DNA from: Martelella limonii
GTDB lineage: Bacteria > Pseudomonadota > Alphaproteobacteria > Rhizobiales > Rhizobiaceae
Direction: 5' to 3'
Length of the DNA: 64,000 nucleotides
Assembly: GCF_013344475.1 (NCBI RefSeq)
Contig: NZ_JABUOU010000001.1
Span: 930,001 to 994,000, forward strand
The number at the start of each line of letters is the position of its first letter. Positions within the stretch are counted from its first letter, which is position 1. This document shows, piece by piece, positions 34,118 to 42,835 of this stretch. The notes beneath the pieces were generated by a model. The model ran no database searches. It saw nothing but the letters and a program-made list of their open reading frames with translations, and had not been told where the DNA came from. The translations under genes and the position numbers were made by a program.

Positions 34118-35620
34118 TCAAAAGCCGATAGCACGCAAGAGCAGGAAGCACGCTGCCGACAGGAGAGCGGCGGCCGGAACCGTGATCACCCAGGCGGCGA
34201 TAATGGTCATGAAATGGGACCGGCGCACGAGCTTGCGGCGGGCGCGCTCCTGGCCTGGCATGCGCTGGCTGACGGGCCGCTCGCTCATCAGCTTGCGCGC
34301 GCGCCGCTCCGTGTACCATTCGCGGAAGAAGCCGACGCCGAAGACGCCGCCAACGGCAATGTGCGTCGAACTCACCGGCAGGCCGAGCCAGGATGCGGCA
34401 ATCACCGTCACAGCCGCCGAGAGCGCGACGCAATAGGCACGCATCGGATTGAGCTTGGTGATCTGGCTGCCGACCATGCCGATCAGCTTCGGGCCGAACA
34501 GGACAAGACCGAATGAAATGCCGAGCGCGCCGATCAGCATGACCCAGAGCGGGATCGAGACCTCGCCGGCGACGGCCGAGGACTGGTTGACATAGGCAAT
34601 GGCGGCGAGCGGGCCGACGGCATTGGCCACATCATTGGCGCCATGGGCAAAGGAGAGCAGCGCTGCCGAGACGACCAGCGGCGCGCTGAACAGCGATTTC
34701 AGCGACCGGTTGCGGTTCTCAAGCCCGCGCGACTGGCGGCGGACGAGAGGCACGGAGACCAGACCGAGCGCGATGCCGGTCACCGCTCCGATCGCGAGCG
34801 CCGTGGTAAAGTCGATCGACACGACCTTCTTCAGGCCCTTGAGCGCAAGATAGGTCGCGAAGGCGGCGCTCATCACGCCGATCAGCACCGGCACCCAGGT
34901 CCTGGCCGCGGCGATCTTGTCTTCGACATAGATCACCCGCCATTTAATGAAGGCGAGCATGGCAGCGGCGATGATGCCGCCAAGAAGCGGAGAGATCACC
35001 CAGCTTGCGGCAATGGCGCCCATGGTGGACCAGTTGACCGTCCCGACGCCCGCGGCAACGATTCCCGCGCCCATGACGCCGCCGACGACGGAATGGGTCG
35101 TCGAAACCGGCGCGCCGATCCATGTCGCCATATTCACCCAGATCGATGCGGCAAGCAGCGCGGCCATCATGGCGCGGACGAAGACGGCGGCATTTGAGAG
35201 CGCCGAAGGATCGATGATGCCCTTGGAAATCGTCGAGACCACATCCCCGCCGGCGAGGAGCGCGCCTGCGCTTTCAAACACCGCGGCAATCGCGATCGCG
35301 CCCAGAAGCGACAACGCCTTTGCCCCGACGGCCGGGCCCATGTTGTTGGCGACGTCATTGGCGCCGATATTGAGCGCCATATAGGCCCCGAAGGCTGCGG
35401 CAACGACGAGGGCAATGCTTTGCGGCTCACCGCCTGCGAAGATTGCCGCTGCCACGGCAGCAAACGAAACGAAGACGAGGCTGATCCCGACGCCGACGAG
35501 CGGACGCGCGGTATACATGGAGGCTTCTTCCAGACGCGTCAGACGGTTCAGGTCCTTGTCGAGCGTCTTCCAGTCCCGGTTGCCGTTTTCAGTCAATGTC
35601 GATTTTCCTTGAAGTCCCAT
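34118..35620 (-). CDS. pit: Inorganic phosphate transporter, Pit family
   Basis: Low-affinity phosphate/metal-phosphate symporter of 500 residues. The internal duplication typical of the family is seen: NIGANDVANNMGPAVGAKAL in the first half and AHGANDVANAVGPLAAIAY in the second, each with a later PVSTTHSVVGGVMGAG or PVSSTHIAVGGVFGVG. A long loop (YVEDKIAAARTW...RGLENRNRSLKSLF) separates the halves. An N-terminal 35-residue polar segment precedes the first helix; the start at 35620 has no clear ribosome site, and MYTARPL with GGAAG upstream is an alternative. Stands 31 bases from the NUDIX gene, with which it may be cotranscribed. Confidence 0.93.
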   Translation of the reverse strand: MGLQGKSTLTENGNRDWKTLDKDLNRLTRLEEASMYTARPLVGVGISLVFVSFAAVAAAIFAGGEPQSIALVVAAAFGAYMALNIGANDVANNMGPAVGAKALSLLGAIAIAAVFESAGALLAGGDVVSTISKGIIDPSALSNAAVFVRAMMAALLAASIWVNMATWIGAPVSTTHSVVGGVMGAGIVAAGVGTVNWSTMGAIAASWVISPLLGGIIAAAMLAFIKWRVIYVEDKIAAARTWVPVLIGVMSAAFATYLALKGLKKVVSIDFTTALAIGAVTGIALGLVSVPLVRRQSRGLENRNRSLKSLFSAPLVVSAALLSFAHGANDVANAVGPLAAIAYVNQSSAVAGEVSIPLWVMLIGALGISFGLVLFGPKLIGMVGSQITKLNPMRAYCVALSAAVTVIAASWLGLPVSSTHIAVGGVFGVGFFREWYTERRARKLMSERPVSQRMPGQERARRKLVRRSHFMTIIAAWVITVPAAALLSAACFLLLRAIGF

Positions 35621-35651
35621 AAACGAAGGGGCCAGCGCGTGCCGCCGACAG

Positions 35652-36125
35652 TCATCGCGCCTGTTCGAGCAGAGCCGGAAGATCCTTCAGGATTGCCTTC
35701 AGCTGCGGCTCGTCGACAACGAGAGCCGCCTCCTGGTGGCGCATCCATTTGCGCTCCCGCTGCCCCATTTCCGGAAAGGTGTCGGACAGTTCGAGCACTT
35801 CGATCGCATAGACGTGCACATCGGTCGCAACCGGCAGCCCGCCATCGAAGATCTTCTTGTAGCGATAGCGTCCGATGCGAAGCGCATCCGCGCCACGCTG
35901 CTTCACGCCTGCTTCTTCCCAGGCCTCTTCCAGCGCCGTTCCAAGCCCGTCCGTGCCCTTCATCGGCCAGCCCTTGGGGATGATCCAGCGTCGGGTGGTC
36001 CGCGAGGTGATGAGCAGCACGTCAGGCCCAGCTTCCGTCATGCGGTAGCAGAGTGCGGCAATCTGCACATGGGCAGGCCTCCGCAGAAGCGGGGCGAAGA
36101 AGTTATTCCAGATCCGGGTAATCAA
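35652..36125 (-). CDS. NUDIX hydrolase
   Basis: 157-residue NUDIX protein. The box is G-x5-E-x7-xExxEExGx: GWPMKGTDGLGTALEEAWEEAGV, with Glu in place of the usual Arg before the final EE pair. Preceding RRWIIPKGWPMKG and the size match diphosphoinositol-polyphosphate or Nudix enzymes of the DIPP-like group in alphaproteobacteria. TTG at 36125 is the only start upstream of the fold. It lies just upstream of pit, and a link to polyphosphate or nucleotide phosphate turnover is possible. Confidence 0.87.
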   Translation of the reverse strand: MITRIWNNFFAPLLRRPAHVQIAALCYRMTEAGPDVLLITSRTTRRWIIPKGWPMKGTDGLGTALEEAWEEAGVKQRGADALRIGRYRYKKIFDGGLPVATDVHVYAIEVLELSDTFPEMGQRERKWMRHQEAALVVDEPQLKAILKDLPALLEQAR

Positions 36126-36428
36126 GGAAGCACCATTCAGCAGCGGACAATTTCCGTGCTGTTTAGTGAAAAGCGACGCCGATCACAAGCGCGGACGGGC
36201 AGAAGCATGGGGGCAAAGGGGCGCTGCTGATGCAGCAGATACCGTTTTGTCTTCGAGCGAAGATCATGGTGATCGCTTCAAAAGCGTGGCATCAGCAGCG
36301 GCTTCGCAAGGGCCCGGCGCGAGACACGCCTCACCGATCCGGGCGTGACGCCCGCCTCCGAAGTTGATTTAAGTCCGCTCTTCATGCACCGTCATAGCGA
36401 TGGATTGCGAACGCGTGGGAGGTTATCG
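36126..36428. other. Divergent non-coding region with nested inverted repeats
   Basis: About 300 bases between the NUDIX gene and the HXXEE gene have no credible reading frame. They hold a 12-base perfect inverted repeat (36222-36233 and 36289-36300) that encloses a smaller palindrome GATCATGGTGATC (36262-36274). Promoters for both flanking genes must lie here. A structured RNA is possible but not shown. Confidence 0.5.
36222..36300. repeat. Long-range inverted repeat
   Basis: CGCTGCTGATGC at 36222-36233 and its exact reverse complement GCATCAGCAGCG at 36289-36300 enclose 55 bases that contain the palindrome GATCA-TGG-TGATC. As RNA this would be a 12-bp stem closing an inner hairpin. Confidence 0.65.
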
Positions 36429-37007
36429 ATGGTGGCATGGCTTGCTAAACGCTGGGTCGTTGCAGCGTTGTTCATGGCTTGCGGCTTCACAGCGCTCTTA
36501 CCAGCCATCGCGCTCTCGACGCCCTTGTTCGCGACGCTGATCTTCCTGCACCTTCCGGTCTACATGTTTCATCAGGTCGAGGAACACAGCGGCGACCGGT
36601 TCCGCCATTTTGCCAATGCGCAGATGTTCCACGGACTGGAAGTGCTGCGCCCGGTGGATGTCCTCGTGGTCAACCTGCCGGTGGTCTGGGGCGTCAATCT
36701 GTTCGCATTCTATGCAGCATTGCTTTCAGCGCCGGGCGCTGCTCTCGTCGCGCCCTATCTCCTCATCGTCAATGCCCTGCTTCACGCCGTAACCACAGTG
36801 CGGCTCAGATGCTACAATCCGGGCCTCGTGACGGCGCTCCTGCTGTTCCTGCCGCTCGGCGTGGCAACGCTGCTGGTCGCGTTCCGCGTTCCGGGCATCA
36901 CGATCGCGGATCATCTCATCGGTCTCGCCGCAGCGGTGGCGATCCATGTCGCCATCATGGCGCAGTCCGGCTGGCGCTATCGCCATGCAAGCGGCGCGCT
37001 GAAATGA
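36429..37007 (+). CDS. HXXEE domain membrane protein
   Basis: 192-residue protein with five or six hydrophobic segments and the motif HQVEEH, the H-x-x-E-E signature that names the family; a second conserved HAVTTVR occurs later (ALLHAVTTVRLRCYNPGLVT). Function of the family is unknown; it is thought to be a membrane protein with a metal-like site. ATG at 36429 follows GGGAGG at 36418-36423; a GTG at 36345 is open but lacks a ribosome site. It is alone between a divergent NUDIX gene and a convergent uxuA. Confidence 0.8.
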   Translation: MVAWLAKRWVVAALFMACGFTALLPAIALSTPLFATLIFLHLPVYMFHQVEEHSGDRFRHFANAQMFHGLEVLRPVDVLVVNLPVVWGVNLFAFYAALLSAPGAALVAPYLLIVNALLHAVTTVRLRCYNPGLVTALLLFLPLGVATLLVAFRVPGITIADHLIGLAAAVAIHVAIMAQSGWRYRHASGALK

Positions 37008-37122
37008 GACCTCCTGCAAAAGCCGGACGCTCGAAAATGCCAGCGCACCAGACAAAAGCAAACGAACGCCTCCGGACTTCCGAAACCGTTCGCCAATGTT
37101 TTCATATACTTGATTACGATTT

Positions 37123-38283
37123 CTAAAGCGCTGCAGAAAGTGCGCGCGCGATACCGCGCACCTCCGAAAGACCGCGAAGACGCCCGATCAGCGGATAGCC
37201 GGGATTGGTCTTACGCGACTGATCGTCAAGGATCGCATGGCCATGGTCCGGGCGGAACGGGATCTGCACGCCCCTTGCCCTTTCCACCTCCAGAGCCGCC
37301 TTGACGACGGCCACCATATCGACGTCGCCGTCGAGATGCGGAGCCTCGTGGAAGCTCATCCCGTCCTCCTCGCGCCGGGTCGCGCGCAGATGCAGGAAGT
37401 GCACCCGGTCGCCATGCTTCCTCAGCATTGCGGGCAGATCATTATCGGCGCGAACGCCGTAGGAACCCGTGCAGAAGGTGAAGCCGTTCGCAGGGGTTTC
37501 AATGCGGGCGGCTATACGGTCCATATCCGCAACCGTCGAGACAACGCGCGGCAGGCCGAAAAGCGGCCGCGGCGGATCGTCCGGGTGGATCGCCATCACG
37601 GCGCCCGCCTCTTCCACCATCGGCACGACGATTTCGAGGAAGCGGGAGAGCTGTTCGGCAAGTGCGGCAGCGTCAATGGATTGATAGCGCGCGAGCTGGG
37701 CGCGGAAATCGTCGAGCGTATAGCTCTCCTCGGCGCCCGGCAGGCCGGCCAGCACCGTCGCCGTCAGCTTGGCAACGGCGTCAGCATCAAGCGCCTTGAA
37801 ACGGGCCTCGGCTCTCGCGATGACTTCCGGGCTGTAATCGGCTTCAGCATCCTTGCGCTTCAGAACGAACAGGTCGAACGCGACGTAAAGCGGGTAATCG
37901 AACCGCAGCGCCAGCGCGCCGTCTTCCAGCGGATAGGTCAGGTCCGTACGGGTCCAGTCAAGCACGGGCATGAAGTTGTAGCAGATCGTGTTGATGCCTT
38001 CACGCGCCAGATTCTGGGCGGAGCGGCCCCAGGTTTCGGCAAGCTTTTCCCAGCCGGATTCAGCCGTCTTGATCTTCTCGTGCACGGGAATGCTCTCGAC
38101 CACGGACCAGGTCAGCCCAGCCTTCGCAACCATGTCACGGCGGGCGGCAATCGCATCGCGTTCCCACAATACGCCGTTCGGCACCTCGTGCAGCGCAGAG
38201 ACGATATCCGTCGCGCCGGTCTGGCGCACTTCTGCAAGCGAAATCGGATCATTGGGGCCGAACCAGCGCCAGCTTTCCTTCAT
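37123..38283 (-). CDS. uxuA: Mannonate dehydratase
   Basis: UxuA, 386 residues, converts D-mannonate to 2-keto-3-deoxygluconate in the glucuronate branch of uronate use. Family features: MKESWRWFGPNDPISLAEVRQTGATDIVSALH opening, NTICYNFMPVLDWTRTDL, MAIHPDDPPRPLFGLPRVVST (metal-binding His), FCTGSYGVRADND, HFLHLRATRRE, and FRPDHGHAILDDQ. AGGAG precedes ATG. The dehydrogenase UxuB and isomerase UxaC are not in the window, so the glucuronate-to-mannonate steps must be encoded elsewhere. It follows the GntR gene by 102 bases. Confidence 0.96.
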   Translation of the reverse strand: MKESWRWFGPNDPISLAEVRQTGATDIVSALHEVPNGVLWERDAIAARRDMVAKAGLTWSVVESIPVHEKIKTAESGWEKLAETWGRSAQNLAREGINTICYNFMPVLDWTRTDLTYPLEDGALALRFDYPLYVAFDLFVLKRKDAEADYSPEVIARAEARFKALDADAVAKLTATVLAGLPGAEESYTLDDFRAQLARYQSIDAAALAEQLSRFLEIVVPMVEEAGAVMAIHPDDPPRPLFGLPRVVSTVADMDRIAARIETPANGFTFCTGSYGVRADNDLPAMLRKHGDRVHFLHLRATRREEDGMSFHEAPHLDGDVDMVAVVKAALEVERARGVQIPFRPDHGHAILDDQSRKTNPGYPLIGRLRGLSEVRGIARALSAAL

Positions 38284-38385
38284 GCTATTCTCCTGTCATT
38301 TCCGATGCCGGCCGCGCTCGCAGGCGCAAACGCGCTCAAAACCCTGCAGGCCGGCAAAACTCTCACTGGGCATCCCGGCGGATGA

Positions 38386-39153
38386 TCATTTCACGACCCG
38401 TCCCAGTTCATGCGAACCGAAGACATAGCCGTCGAAGGCGGGGTCATCGACGTCGGAAAGCGCCATCAGCGTCTCGCGTACATTCTGGAGATGGTTCCAC
38501 ATCGCCTGACGCGCGCGTGCCGCGTCCTTCTTCTGCAGCGCCTGCAGGATTTCCTGATGATCATGCAGCCAGCGACGGCGGTAATCGGTATCGAAAACCC
38601 GCGTATGCAACTGTGCCCACATCCGGCTCCGCTTGCGCTTGGCCCAGAGTTCGTCGAGCATGTCGACCAGCACCGAATTCTGGGTCGCGACGGCAATCAA
38701 CCTGTGGAACAGCTCGTCTGCGGCATAGCCGTCATCGCTGCCCTTCTCGATCGCCTCCCGCTCCATGTCGAGCGCCTCGCGCATGCGTCTGATATCGGCC
38801 ATCGACACCATTTCCGCAGCGAAGGCGGCAATTGTCGATTCCAGAAGCTGGCGGGCCTGCAGCAATTCGAAAGGACCGAAATCATCCGGCAGGTCATCGA
38901 CGGGCGGCTCGGCTTCTTCGGTGACGTCTGCAGGAACCGCAAGATAGATGCCCGAACCCTTGCGCACATCGACGAGACCCTCAAGCTCAAGCGTGATCAC
39001 GGCTTCGCGCACAAGCGAGCGGCTGACGCCCAGCTCTTCAGCCATCTGGCGCTCGGTCTTCAGCCGGTCGCCGGGCTTGTGGCTGGAACGGGCGATCATC
39101 TGCCTGATTTCAACCGCCACTTCCTGATAGCGGCGCTTCACGACCTCTCCCAT
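38386..39153 (-). CDS. GntR (FadR subfamily) transcriptional regulator, UxuR-like
   Basis: 255-residue GntR regulator. N-terminal winged HTH: RYQEVAVEIRQMIARSSHKPGDRLKTERQMAEELGVSRSLVREAVITLELEGLVDVRKGSGIYL, followed by an all-helical FCD effector domain (DDFGPFELLQARQLLESTIAAFAAEMVS) with metal/ligand residues HRLIAVATQNSVLVDMLDELW. GGAGG lies ahead of ATG at 39153; the gene overlaps the beta-glucuronidase stop by 16 bases. The AATTGGT-TG-ACCAATT palindrome upstream of the divergent TRAP genes is like the E. coli UxuR/ExuR site, so this protein is its likely binder with a hexuronate or mannonate effector. Confidence 0.92.
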   Translation of the reverse strand: MGEVVKRRYQEVAVEIRQMIARSSHKPGDRLKTERQMAEELGVSRSLVREAVITLELEGLVDVRKGSGIYLAVPADVTEEAEPPVDDLPDDFGPFELLQARQLLESTIAAFAAEMVSMADIRRMREALDMEREAIEKGSDDGYAADELFHRLIAVATQNSVLVDMLDELWAKRKRSRMWAQLHTRVFDTDYRRRWLHDHQEILQALQKKDAARARQAMWNHLQNVRETLMALSDVDDPAFDGYVFGSHELGRVVK

Positions 39154-40946
39154 TCCTCAGCCTCCCTTGCCGCCACTGCATGATAAAAAGAGCGCAATAT
39201 CGCGAAGGACTTCTTCTTCGTGGCCTTGTCGGCGGCAATCAGGCCCTTCCGGTTGAAACCGCGCTGGAAGATACCCTGCCGGCGTTCGGTCCTGAAATCA
39301 TAAAGTATCCAGGGCGACATGCCCTTGACGAAATCGAGCTCTTTCAGGGTCGCGATCTGCTTTTCATAGACCTCGGCCTGATAGTCTTCGGAAAACAGCC
39401 CCGTCTTCGGGCCCTTTTCGGTGATGTCGGCGTCCGCGCCGGTCTCCGAAATCACAACCGGGCGGTCAGGCTGCGAATTGGCGAGGATCTTCGGCAATTC
39501 GGAAAAATCCTCGTCATACCATCCGTAATATTCGTTGATGCCGATGATATCGAGGTGGCTGGCAAGCCGGTCCTCGATCTTGAGCTTGGCGTGGTTGACG
39601 AGACAGGCGGCAGCGATCAGACGGGTCGGGTCCTCGGCGCGCGCGGTCTCGGCCAATCCTTTCATGAAGGCAAGCCGCGCATCGGTATCGGCGTTTTCGT
39701 TGCCGACCGACCAGATCACGACACTTGCGCGGTTGCGGTCGCGGCGGATGAGTTCCAGCAACTGGTTCTGCGCATCGCGCTCGGTTGCCGGATTGGCAAA
39801 GTCGATAGCCCAGTAGACCGGGATCTCGGCCCAGACCATGAGCCCGAATTCATCGGCGAGTTCGACCGCGCGTTCATGGTGGGGATAGTGGGCAAGCCGC
39901 ACGAAATTGCAGCCCATGTCTTTGGCATGCTGATAGCGCCGGCGAAGATCCTCTTCGGTGACCACCTTGCCGCGCTTTTCGTCATCTTCATGCACGGAGA
40001 TGCCGCGCAGCCAGAGCGGCCGGCCATTGAGACGCAGCTCACGCCCCTGGCGCTCGATCGTTCGGAAACCGACGCGATCGGACACGCGGTCATCGCCCGC
40101 GCTGACATGCACATCATAGAGCTTCGGACGTTCTGGCGACCAGAGAAGGGGTGCAGCTTCAATGTCCACCGTCGCACGGCCATCTTCAAGCGCGACCGTC
40201 CGGCTGATCCCGAGTTCGGGGATAGCGATCGTGGCACTGTCCGCGCCCTCTGCAACGACACTTGCGGAAAGAACCGAGCCATCCGCGAAAGGCTTCAGGT
40301 GAATGAAAAAATCGCGGATCAGGCTTTCCGGCGTCTCGATCAGCGAAACCTCGCGGTAGACTCCGCCATAATTGAACCAGTCCGTATTGCGCATCGGCAC
40401 GCGATCGGTGGTGCGCACATTGTTGACGCAGAGCATCAGCCAGTTGCGGCCATCCTTCAGGCGATCGGTGAGCTCTGCAAAGAAAGGCGTCGAGCCGCCA
40501 TAGTGATTGCCGACGAAGGCGCCATTCAGAAAGACCTTGCAGTCGTATTGCGCGGCGCCGACACGCAGGAAGCTGCGCTTGCCGGCTTTGCGCGAAAAGT
40601 CGATGGATCGCGTGTACCAGGCGCTGCCTTCGAAAAAGTACCACTTCTCCTTCAGCATCTGCCAGCATGACGGCACGGGCACGGTCTCGCCCATGAACGG
40701 GTCGTAATCCCAGGGTTCGAGCCTCTCTGCCGGATCGGCTGGCTGCATCGCAAACCACTTCTGGCGCAGGCCCGTATCGAGAATGTCGACGCAGAAATTC
40801 CATTCACCGTCGAGCGACTGCTGCTGGCGGTCGCCCATGAAGATCATGGTTGTGTGGTTGAGGTTCTGAAGATTGAAGGGGCGGTCGTAGTCCTCATCAT
40901 GCAGGGCTGCCAACGCGTTTTCTGCGAGATCGGACCGTTCGAGCAT
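39138..40946 (-). CDS. Glycoside hydrolase family 2 beta-glucuronidase
   Basis: 602-residue GH2 enzyme without signal peptide, so it acts on imported glucuronides. Jelly-roll domain with the sugar-binding GEWNFCVDILDTG and WYTRSIDFSR; TIM barrel GISVHEDDEKRGKVVTEEDLRRRYQHAKDMGCNFVRLAHYPHHE. Acid/base Glu in WSVGNENADT (about residue 413) and nucleophile Glu in ISETGADADI (about residue 500) are present. INEYYGWY and FRTERRQGIFQRGFNRKGL match beta-glucuronidases. GGAGGGGTGAA precedes ATG at 40946. Downstream glucuronate would feed UxuA after isomerisation and reduction. Confidence 0.92.
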   Translation of the reverse strand: MLERSDLAENALAALHDEDYDRPFNLQNLNHTTMIFMGDRQQQSLDGEWNFCVDILDTGLRQKWFAMQPADPAERLEPWDYDPFMGETVPVPSCWQMLKEKWYFFEGSAWYTRSIDFSRKAGKRSFLRVGAAQYDCKVFLNGAFVGNHYGGSTPFFAELTDRLKDGRNWLMLCVNNVRTTDRVPMRNTDWFNYGGVYREVSLIETPESLIRDFFIHLKPFADGSVLSASVVAEGADSATIAIPELGISRTVALEDGRATVDIEAAPLLWSPERPKLYDVHVSAGDDRVSDRVGFRTIERQGRELRLNGRPLWLRGISVHEDDEKRGKVVTEEDLRRRYQHAKDMGCNFVRLAHYPHHERAVELADEFGLMVWAEIPVYWAIDFANPATERDAQNQLLELIRRDRNRASVVIWSVGNENADTDARLAFMKGLAETARAEDPTRLIAAACLVNHAKLKIEDRLASHLDIIGINEYYGWYDEDFSELPKILANSQPDRPVVISETGADADITEKGPKTGLFSEDYQAEVYEKQIATLKELDFVKGMSPWILYDFRTERRQGIFQRGFNRKGLIAADKATKKKSFAILRSFYHAVAAREAEEWERS

Positions 40947-40992
40947 TTCACCCCTCCACAAGAATGAATATCTTTTCGTATATTTTTCAACC

Positions 40993-41018
40993 GATGGCCG
41001 CCGTCGCCGGCGGCCATC
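40993..41018 (-). terminator. Perfect hairpin between dctP and beta-glucuronidase
   Basis: GATGGCCGCCG/CGGCGGCCATC is an 11-bp perfect stem with loop TCGC (41004-41007), 19 bases after the dctP stop in the direction of transcription. No T-run follows closely, so it may protect the 3' end of dctP mRNA or allow partial read-through to the glucuronidase gene. Confidence 0.6.
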
Positions 41019-41036
41019 CTGTCACAGAGCGGCGGA

Positions 41037-42032
41037 TTACTGGCCGCCGTAGTTCTTGCCTTCTTCCTGGATGCGAGCGACGAGGTCGGCGACAACAGGA
41101 GAAGTGCTGGTGATTTCCTCGTACATCGGCTGTACGGCTTCCACGAAGGGCGCCTTGTCGACTTCGTTGACTTCGACGCCGAGCTGTTCCTGCATGTCGA
41201 CCATCGCCTGATCGCTGATCTTGTCCCAGGCTTCGCGATGGTAACGGGCAGCATCGATCGCGGCCTCATGGAAGGCGGCCTTGTCTTCGTCCGTCATCTC
41301 ATCCCAGGCGCAGTTCGAAATCACGACTGCGGACGGGATCATCGTGTGCTCGTCGAGCGAGAAGTGCTTGGCAACTTCGCCGTGACGGGCAGTCGTCATC
41401 GCCGTCGGGTTGTTTTCGGCACCATCGACGACGCCCTGCTGCAGCGCGCTGTAAAGCTCGCCCCAGGCGATCGGCGTCGGGTTGCCGCCAAGCAGTTCGA
41501 CCATGCGGATGGCCGACGGGCTCGGCTGGACGCGGATCTTCATGCCCTTCAGGTCTTCGGGCGAATAGATCGCCTTGTTGCCGTAGAAGGAACGCGCGCC
41601 CTCGACGAAGAAGCCAATGCCCTGGAAGCCGTTCTCACGCGACGAATCAAGAATTTCATCGCCGATTTCACCGGTCAGGACATCGAAGAGGTGGTCTTCG
41701 TTGACGAAAAGATAGGGCAGGTTGAGCGCGGAATAGGCCGGCGTGAACGCTTCCAGTTCCGAGGCATTGCTCTTTGCCATATCAAGGGCGCAGCTCTGGA
41801 CAAGTTCCATGGATTCGCGCTGGTTGCCGAGCTGACCGTTCGGGAAAACCTGAATGTCCCAGCGGCCATCGGTCAGCGCCGAAAGCCGTTCACCCATGTA
41901 CTCCATCGAGCCATGCAGCGGATGATCAGGCGGATTGTTGTGGTTCAGACGCAGCGTGCGCGCCTCTGCCGAAGCAGCAAATGCGATAGCGGCCGCGCCG
42001 GATACCAGAGCGAGTTTGGTCGAGACTTTCAT
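41037..42032 (-). CDS. TRAP transporter substrate-binding protein (DctP type)
   Basis: Receptor of the third TRAP system, 331 residues, signal peptide MKVSTKLALVSGAAAIAFAASAEA. Mature part: RTLRLNHNNPPDHPLHGSMEYMGERLS and YSPEDLKGMKIRVQPSPSAIRMVELLGGNPTPIAWGELYSALQQGVVDGAENNP, the carboxylate-clamp Arg and conserved helix of sugar-acid binders. GGGAGGA precedes ATG at 42032. The permease genes lie on the other strand, across the operator region. The ligand is probably glucuronate or an aldobiouronic acid, given the beta-glucuronidase and UxuA. Confidence 0.93.
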   Translation of the reverse strand: MKVSTKLALVSGAAAIAFAASAEARTLRLNHNNPPDHPLHGSMEYMGERLSALTDGRWDIQVFPNGQLGNQRESMELVQSCALDMAKSNASELEAFTPAYSALNLPYLFVNEDHLFDVLTGEIGDEILDSSRENGFQGIGFFVEGARSFYGNKAIYSPEDLKGMKIRVQPSPSAIRMVELLGGNPTPIAWGELYSALQQGVVDGAENNPTAMTTARHGEVAKHFSLDEHTMIPSAVVISNCAWDEMTDEDKAAFHEAAIDAARYHREAWDKISDQAMVDMQEQLGVEVNEVDKAPFVEAVQPMYEEITSTSPVVADLVARIQEEGKNYGGQ

Positions 42033-42121
42033 TTCTGTCCTCCCGGCACCTTTTCATTTCAGGATTGGATGAATGATGTAAAGACCGCCTTCAGGTGCCA
42101 AATTCGCAGCGGATGGGCGAT

Positions 42122-42134
42122 AGGTTGACCAATT
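42122..42134. promoter_or_regulatory. UxuR/ExuR-like operator, weaker copy
   Basis: AGGTTGACCAATT has the right arm ACCAATT of the motif and a degenerate left arm. Its TG centre is 42 bases, four helical turns, from the TG centre of the perfect copy at 42161-42176. A further half-site TCAACCAA lies between them (42147-42154). Confidence 0.6.
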
Positions 42135-42160
42135 CCCCATGACTGTCAACCAAATTCACT

Positions 42161-42176
42161 AATTGGTTGACCAATT
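42161..42176. promoter_or_regulatory. UxuR/ExuR-like operator, perfect copy
   Basis: AATTGGT-TG-ACCAATT is a perfect 7-bp inverted repeat. E. coli UxuR and ExuR recognise ATTGGTATACCAAT-type sites, which differ only in the centre. It lies in the divergent region between dctP and dctQM, so the GntR at 38386-39153 probably controls both arms. Confidence 0.75.
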
Positions 42177-42262
42177 TTTGAAACTGGGGCAATCTCGCGC
42201 CGATCAGCCCGGTCTTCTGGGTCCAAGGGGGCTGCGAAAAAATAGACACAAGGGAGGGTCGG

Positions 42263-42823
42263 ATGTCTGCAAATCAGAAACCCGACATATTCAGCCGCCT
42301 GGTGAATGCCATTGCACGCGTGATCGACGCCCTGCTCGGCGTTGCGATCGTCATCGGGTTCTCGGTGATGGTCGGATGCGTCGTCTGGCAGGTCGTCAGC
42401 CGTTATGTATTGCAGACGCCATCCATCTACACGGACGAGATCTCGCGATTCCTGTTCATCTGGGTCGCCCTGATCGGCGGCGCATATACGTTCGGCAAAG
42501 GCCGTCATCTTGCCATCGAACTCCTGGCCCCGGCCCTGTCGGGCTGGCAAAAGAAGGCGTCGGAACTGCTCGTTCTCGCCATCATCGCCCTGTTCGCGAT
42601 CATGGTGATGATGAAGGGCGGCGGCGGCCTCGTTGCCCGCACGCTTGCAAACGGACAGGTGTCCCCGGCCATGCAGCTGCCGATGGGCTACATCTATCTG
42701 GCGCTCCCCATCGGCGGCGCGATCATCCTGTTCTACTGCCTGCAGATGGCGCTGAAAGTCGTCACTCGCGACGACGCGGTAGAGATCGGCCAGAGCGAAA
42801 CCGCCGGCGGCGGCCTGGACTAA
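42263..42823 (+). CDS. TRAP transporter small permease (DctQ type)
   Basis: Small permease of the third TRAP system, 186 residues, four hydrophobic segments, with the family segment QVVSRYVLQTPSIYTDEISRFLFIWVALIGGAYTFGKGRHLAIELL (W-Q-V-x-x-R-Y, E-x-x-R-F-x-x-x-W, G..H). AGGGAGGG at ideal spacing precedes ATG at 42263. First gene of the rightward operon, separated from its receptor gene dctP by the divergent operator region. Confidence 0.9.
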   Translation: MSANQKPDIFSRLVNAIARVIDALLGVAIVIGFSVMVGCVVWQVVSRYVLQTPSIYTDEISRFLFIWVALIGGAYTFGKGRHLAIELLAPALSGWQKKASELLVLAIIALFAIMVMMKGGGGLVARTLANGQVSPAMQLPMGYIYLALPIGGAIILFYCLQMALKVVTRDDAVEIGQSETAGGGLD

Positions 42824-42835
42824 GGAAACCACACT

